Below, one piece after another: positions 61,133 to 64,000 of a DNA stretch of 64,000 nt. Source of the DNA: Candidatus Obscuribacter sp. (GTDB lineage Bacteria > Cyanobacteriota > Vampirovibrionia > Obscuribacterales > Obscuribacteraceae); assembly GCA_016718315.1 (NCBI GenBank), contig JADKDV010000004.1, positions 558,001-622,000 of the forward strand, given 5' to 3'. The stretch's first letter is position 1; the number at the start of each line of letters is the position of its first letter. The notes under the pieces are model-generated. The model ran no database searches, was not told the origin of the DNA, and saw only the letters and a list, made by a program, of their open reading frames with translations. The translations under genes and the position numbers were made by a program.

Positions 61133-64000
61133 ATGTTTGCAATGGTGGATTTTTTCATTCGCCGGCCAATTTTTGCCACGGTGATTGCTCTCATCATCAT
61201 CCTGGCTGGCGCAGTCAGTATCCCGACTTTGCCCCTGGCAGAGTATCCAGAGATTTCACCACCTAAAGTAAGCGTTACCTCGACCTATACCGGAGCTAGC
61301 TCTCAGGTGGTGGAGTCGGCTGTGACCACGCCGCTGGAGCAACAAATTAACGGTGCTCAAAACATCAAGTACATCACCTCCACCAGCGGCAACGATGGCA
61401 CCTCCACCATCAACGTCACTTTTGATCTGGAGCGTGATATCGACCTGGCTGCTGTCGACATCCAAAACCGCATCTCGGCGGCTCAGGGACGTTTGCCAGA
61501 AGAAGTCAAACGCACCGGTGTCACAGTCAACAAAGTCTCCAACTCATTTGTTTTGGCTATTGGTATCCTCACTCCCGATAACCGCTATTCCAGTCAATTT
61601 CTCTCTAACTATGCCGATATCTACATCAGAGACGCCCTCAAGCGTGTCAAAGGTGTAGGGGATGTGCGCATCTTTGGTGAGCGCAAATACTCCATGCGAG
61701 TCTGGCTCGACCCGCACAAATTAGCCAATAAGGGTATTACGGCTCAAGAAGTCGTCACCGCCATCAATGATCAAAATATTCAGGTGGCTGCTGGTCAAAT
61801 CGGTCAAGCACCGCTTGATCAAAATCAAATGTTTCAAATGAGTGTGCGCGCTGTCGGTCGTCTCAAAAAAGCCAGTGAATTTGAAAACATCATCATCCGC
61901 TCTGGCAAAGACGGACAGCTTGTGCGCATCAAAGACGTCGGGCGCGCTGAGCTGGGTGCCGAAGACTATCAAAACGTAGTGCGCTTCCGCGGCAAGGACG
62001 CAGTTGGTATTGGTGTATTTCAAAGACCCGGCTCTAATGCTCTAGAAATCGCCACCGGCGTGCGTGCCGAAATGGAGCGTCTCGCTAAGAGATTTCCGCC
62101 TGGTATGACTCACGAATTTGCCTTTGATACAACGCGCTCAGTCAAAGAATCAATCAAAGAAGTAATCATTACACTGCTGCAGGCCATTGGGCTTGTGGTT
62201 TTGGTTATCTTCCTTTTCTTGCAGAGCTTCCGCTCCACACTTATCCCTGTCATCACTATTCCAGTCTCTTTGATTGGTACTTTTGCTGTGATGAAAGTAT
62301 TGGGATTTAGTATCAATACACTCTCTTTGTTTGGCATTACACTCGCTACCGGTCTTGTGGTGGACGACGCCATTGTGGTTATTGAAAACATCACTCGTTT
62401 GATGCATGAGCGAGGTATCAATGCCCGAGAGGCTTCTTCTCTGGCCATGCGCGAGGTAACAGGCGCTGTCATTGCCATATCGCTTGTACTTGGCGCTGTG
62501 TTTATTCCGGTGGCGTTCTTCCCGGGTACTACCGGTCAGCTCTACAAGCAGTTTGCTCTGACCATTGCCATATCGGTTGCTATTTCTACTCTTAACGCCC
62601 TCACACTGACACCGGCTCTCAGTGCGCTCTGGCTCAAAAAAGGTAATCTTGAGGGCTCCAAATTATTTGCACCAGTCAACTGGCTAATCAATTTGGCCCG
62701 CAGTCTCTATACAGGCTCTCTGGGTCTGGTACTCAAAGTCAAAGCCCTGGTGTTGATAGGGTTTGTCGCTTTATTAGGTTGTACTTACTGGCTTACCAAA
62801 GCTGTCCCCACCGCCTTTATCCCAGATGAAGACGTGGGCTACATGATTATCATTGTGCAGGCACCCGAGGGTGTGTCGATTAACTACACAGTCAATGTCC
62901 TCAAAAAAATCGAAAAAGAACTGGAAAAATGTCCTGAGATAGTCTCATCATTTGGTGTGGGAGGTTTTAGCTTTACAGGCACAAACCCTAACAATGCTAT
63001 TGTGTTTAGCTCGCTCAAAGACTGGCATGAGCGCCACGGCGAAGAGCATTCATTGCGCGGTGTAATCAACAGGCTGCGTGGTCCCTTATCGACTATCACC
63101 GAAGCAACGATCATTCCCTTTAACCCGCCTGCAATCCAGGGGCTTGGTAACTTTGGCGGCTTCGTTTTTGAGCTCCAAGATATGTTTGGCACTGATATCG
63201 GTGCGCTAGCTGATGTCACCAAGCAGGTGATGATGCAAGCTGGTGGCGAGAAGCAATTGACTGGTGTGTTCTCGCCTTTTACAGCTAATAGCCCGCAGCT
63301 CATTACGGAGATCATGCGAGACAAAGCGCGCGCACTCAAAGTGCTCGTCGCCGATATCTTTGGCACCATGGAGATAATGCTGGGCTCGCGTTATGTCAAT
63401 GACTTTGACCTGGGCAACCGCATCTACCGTGTTTATGTGCAGGCTGATCAGCTATTTCGCTCTAATCCCAGAGATATCGATGGGCTCTATGTGCGCTCTC
63501 AGACTGGTGAGATGATTAGTCTCGCCAATCTAGTCAAAGTCGAGCGCACAACTGCGCCACAGACTATCTCGCACTACAACTTGTTTAGATCGGCAGAGGT
63601 TAACGGATCCGCTGCTCCTGGTATATCCAGCGGTCAGGCTATTACCGCGATGGAGAGTCTGGCTAAGCGTGTCCTGCCTCAGGGGATGAGCTACGAATGG
63701 TCTGGCATCTCGCTAGAAGAAAAAGAAAGCGGACCACAGACTTTTATCCTTTTTGCTCTCGGTATCGTCGTGGTCTTTTTGGTACTGGCAGCGCAGTACG
63801 AGAGCTTTGTCGACCCAGTTATCATCCTTTTGTCAGTGCCTCTGGCTATGCTCGGTGCGCTGTTATCGCAGTGGCTCAGGCATCTCGATAATGACGTGTT
63901 TTGTCAAATCGGGCTGGTTATGCTGGTGGGGCTGGCTAGTAAAAACGCTATCTTGATTGTGGAATTTGCTAATCATTTGCGCGCCCAGGGTAAGTCTGTG
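61133..64000 (+). CDS. RND multidrug efflux pump (AcrB/MexB, HAE1 type), 3' truncated by the window
   Basis: The frame opens at ATG 61133 (MFAMVDFFIRRPIFATVIAL) after AAGGAAACCCCTAGTTT and stays open to base 64000, giving 956 residues of about 1040. Family features: the first membrane helix then PTLPLAEYPEISPPKVSVTS, the porter domain, and the proton-relay Asp pair GLVVDDAIVVIEN at residues 411-412 (Asp407/408 in AcrB). It exports drugs or solvents using proton motive force. No outer-membrane channel gene is in the window. Confidence 0.96.
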   Translation, partial: MFAMVDFFIRRPIFATVIALIIILAGAVSIPTLPLAEYPEISPPKVSVTSTYTGASSQVVESAVTTPLEQQINGAQNIKYITSTSGNDGTSTINVTFDLERDIDLAAVDIQNRISAAQGRLPEEVKRTGVTVNKVSNSFVLAIGILTPDNRYSSQFLSNYADIYIRDALKRVKGVGDVRIFGERKYSMRVWLDPHKLANKGITAQEVVTAINDQNIQVAAGQIGQAPLDQNQMFQMSVRAVGRLKKASEFENIIIRSGKDGQLVRIKDVGRAELGAEDYQNVVRFRGKDAVGIGVFQRPGSNALEIATGVRAEMERLAKRFPPGMTHEFAFDTTRSVKESIKEVIITLLQAIGLVVLVIFLFLQSFRSTLIPVITIPVSLIGTFAVMKVLGFSINTLSLFGITLATGLVVDDAIVVIENITRLMHERGINAREASSLAMREVTGAVIAISLVLGAVFIPVAFFPGTTGQLYKQFALTIAISVAISTLNALTLTPALSALWLKKGNLEGSKLFAPVNWLINLARSLYTGSLGLVLKVKALVLIGFVALLGCTYWLTKAVPTAFIPDEDVGYMIIIVQAPEGVSINYTVNVLKKIEKELEKCPEIVSSFGVGGFSFTGTNPNNAIVFSSLKDWHERHGEEHSLRGVINRLRGPLSTITEATIIPFNPPAIQGLGNFGGFVFELQDMFGTDIGALADVTKQVMMQAGGEKQLTGVFSPFTANSPQLITEIMRDKARALKVLVADIFGTMEIMLGSRYVNDFDLGNRIYRVYVQADQLFRSNPRDIDGLYVRSQTGEMISLANLVKVERTTAPQTISHYNLFRSAEVNGSAAPGISSGQAITAMESLAKRVLPQGMSYEWSGISLEEKESGPQTFILFALGIVVVFLVLAAQYESFVDPVIILLSVPLAMLGALLSQWLRHLDNDVFCQIGLVMLVGLASKNAILIVEFANHLRAQGKSV

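Noticed and set aside
1..64000. tRNA, rRNA, IS elements, integrase and prophage genes
   Set aside because: No T-loop-like GGTTCRAAYCC context, rRNA stretch, transposase or integrase motif was noticed; a tool-based scan could still find a tRNA.

Overview
The window is bacterial chromosome of moderate GC, densely coded on both strands. No tRNA, rRNA, CRISPR array, transposase or phage gene was seen. An RND efflux pair, an exported Spy/CpxP-like protein, a lipobox and many Sec signal peptides point to a diderm (Gram-negative) bacterium. The many exported TPR, WG-repeat and low-complexity proteins next to MnmG, HtpX, MoaD/MoaE and a phosphoketolase/acetate kinase pair resemble non-photosynthetic Cyanobacteriota (Melainabacteria, Obscuribacter-like). 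That placement is an inference from gene style, not a marker-gene result.

Layout. 1-5.4 kb: tail of an SDR dehydrogenase, a split low-complexity ORF, an exported FG-GAP-like protein, a TSUP permease broken by an in-frame TAG, an HtpX-type protease and a PCYCGC-motif protein. 5.5-8.6 kb: mnmG abutting an exported protein gene. 8.6-21.9 kb: exported LRR, Asn-rich, Spy-like and TPR proteins, a MarR regulator, an NCS1 permease, a DPR-repeat protein, a TPR-hydrolase fusion and a second hydrolase. 22-26.9 kb: moaE-moaD, a WG-repeat protein, a frameshifted HDAC11-like deacetylase with a Tat-like leader, and a DUF1963 protein. 26.9-29.6 kb: an SsuABC/TauABC-type ABC operon. 29.8-33.9 kb: a minus-strand cluster of membrane proteins.

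33.9-50.6 kb is the most unusual part. After a 1-kb gap without genes come about 16 co-directional genes, mostly unrecognised: an APC-type permease, a P-loop ATPase coupled by a 4-base overlap to a protein with a duplicated novel domain, two paralogous small OB/S1-like proteins, a PPDK-like enzyme whose PEP/pyruvate barrel is replaced by an unknown domain, a CX5R phosphatase coupled to it by a 4-base overlap, membrane proteins, a CNNM/CorC protein with a possible ATT start, inorganic pyrophosphatase and an S51 peptidase. Terminator-like hairpins repeatedly sit 18-30 nt before the next start codon. The kinase-like half, phosphatase and pyrophosphatase could together form a phosphohistidine-based system (inference).

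50.7-64 kb: a nitroreductase, a 1361-residue protein with an HELGH metallopeptidase motif, the phosphoketolase-acetate kinase operon (ackA frameshifted) and an RND efflux operon running off the right edge. Four loci look broken by single-base changes, three of them at short homopolymers. Sequencing or assembly error should be excluded before they are called pseudogenes.
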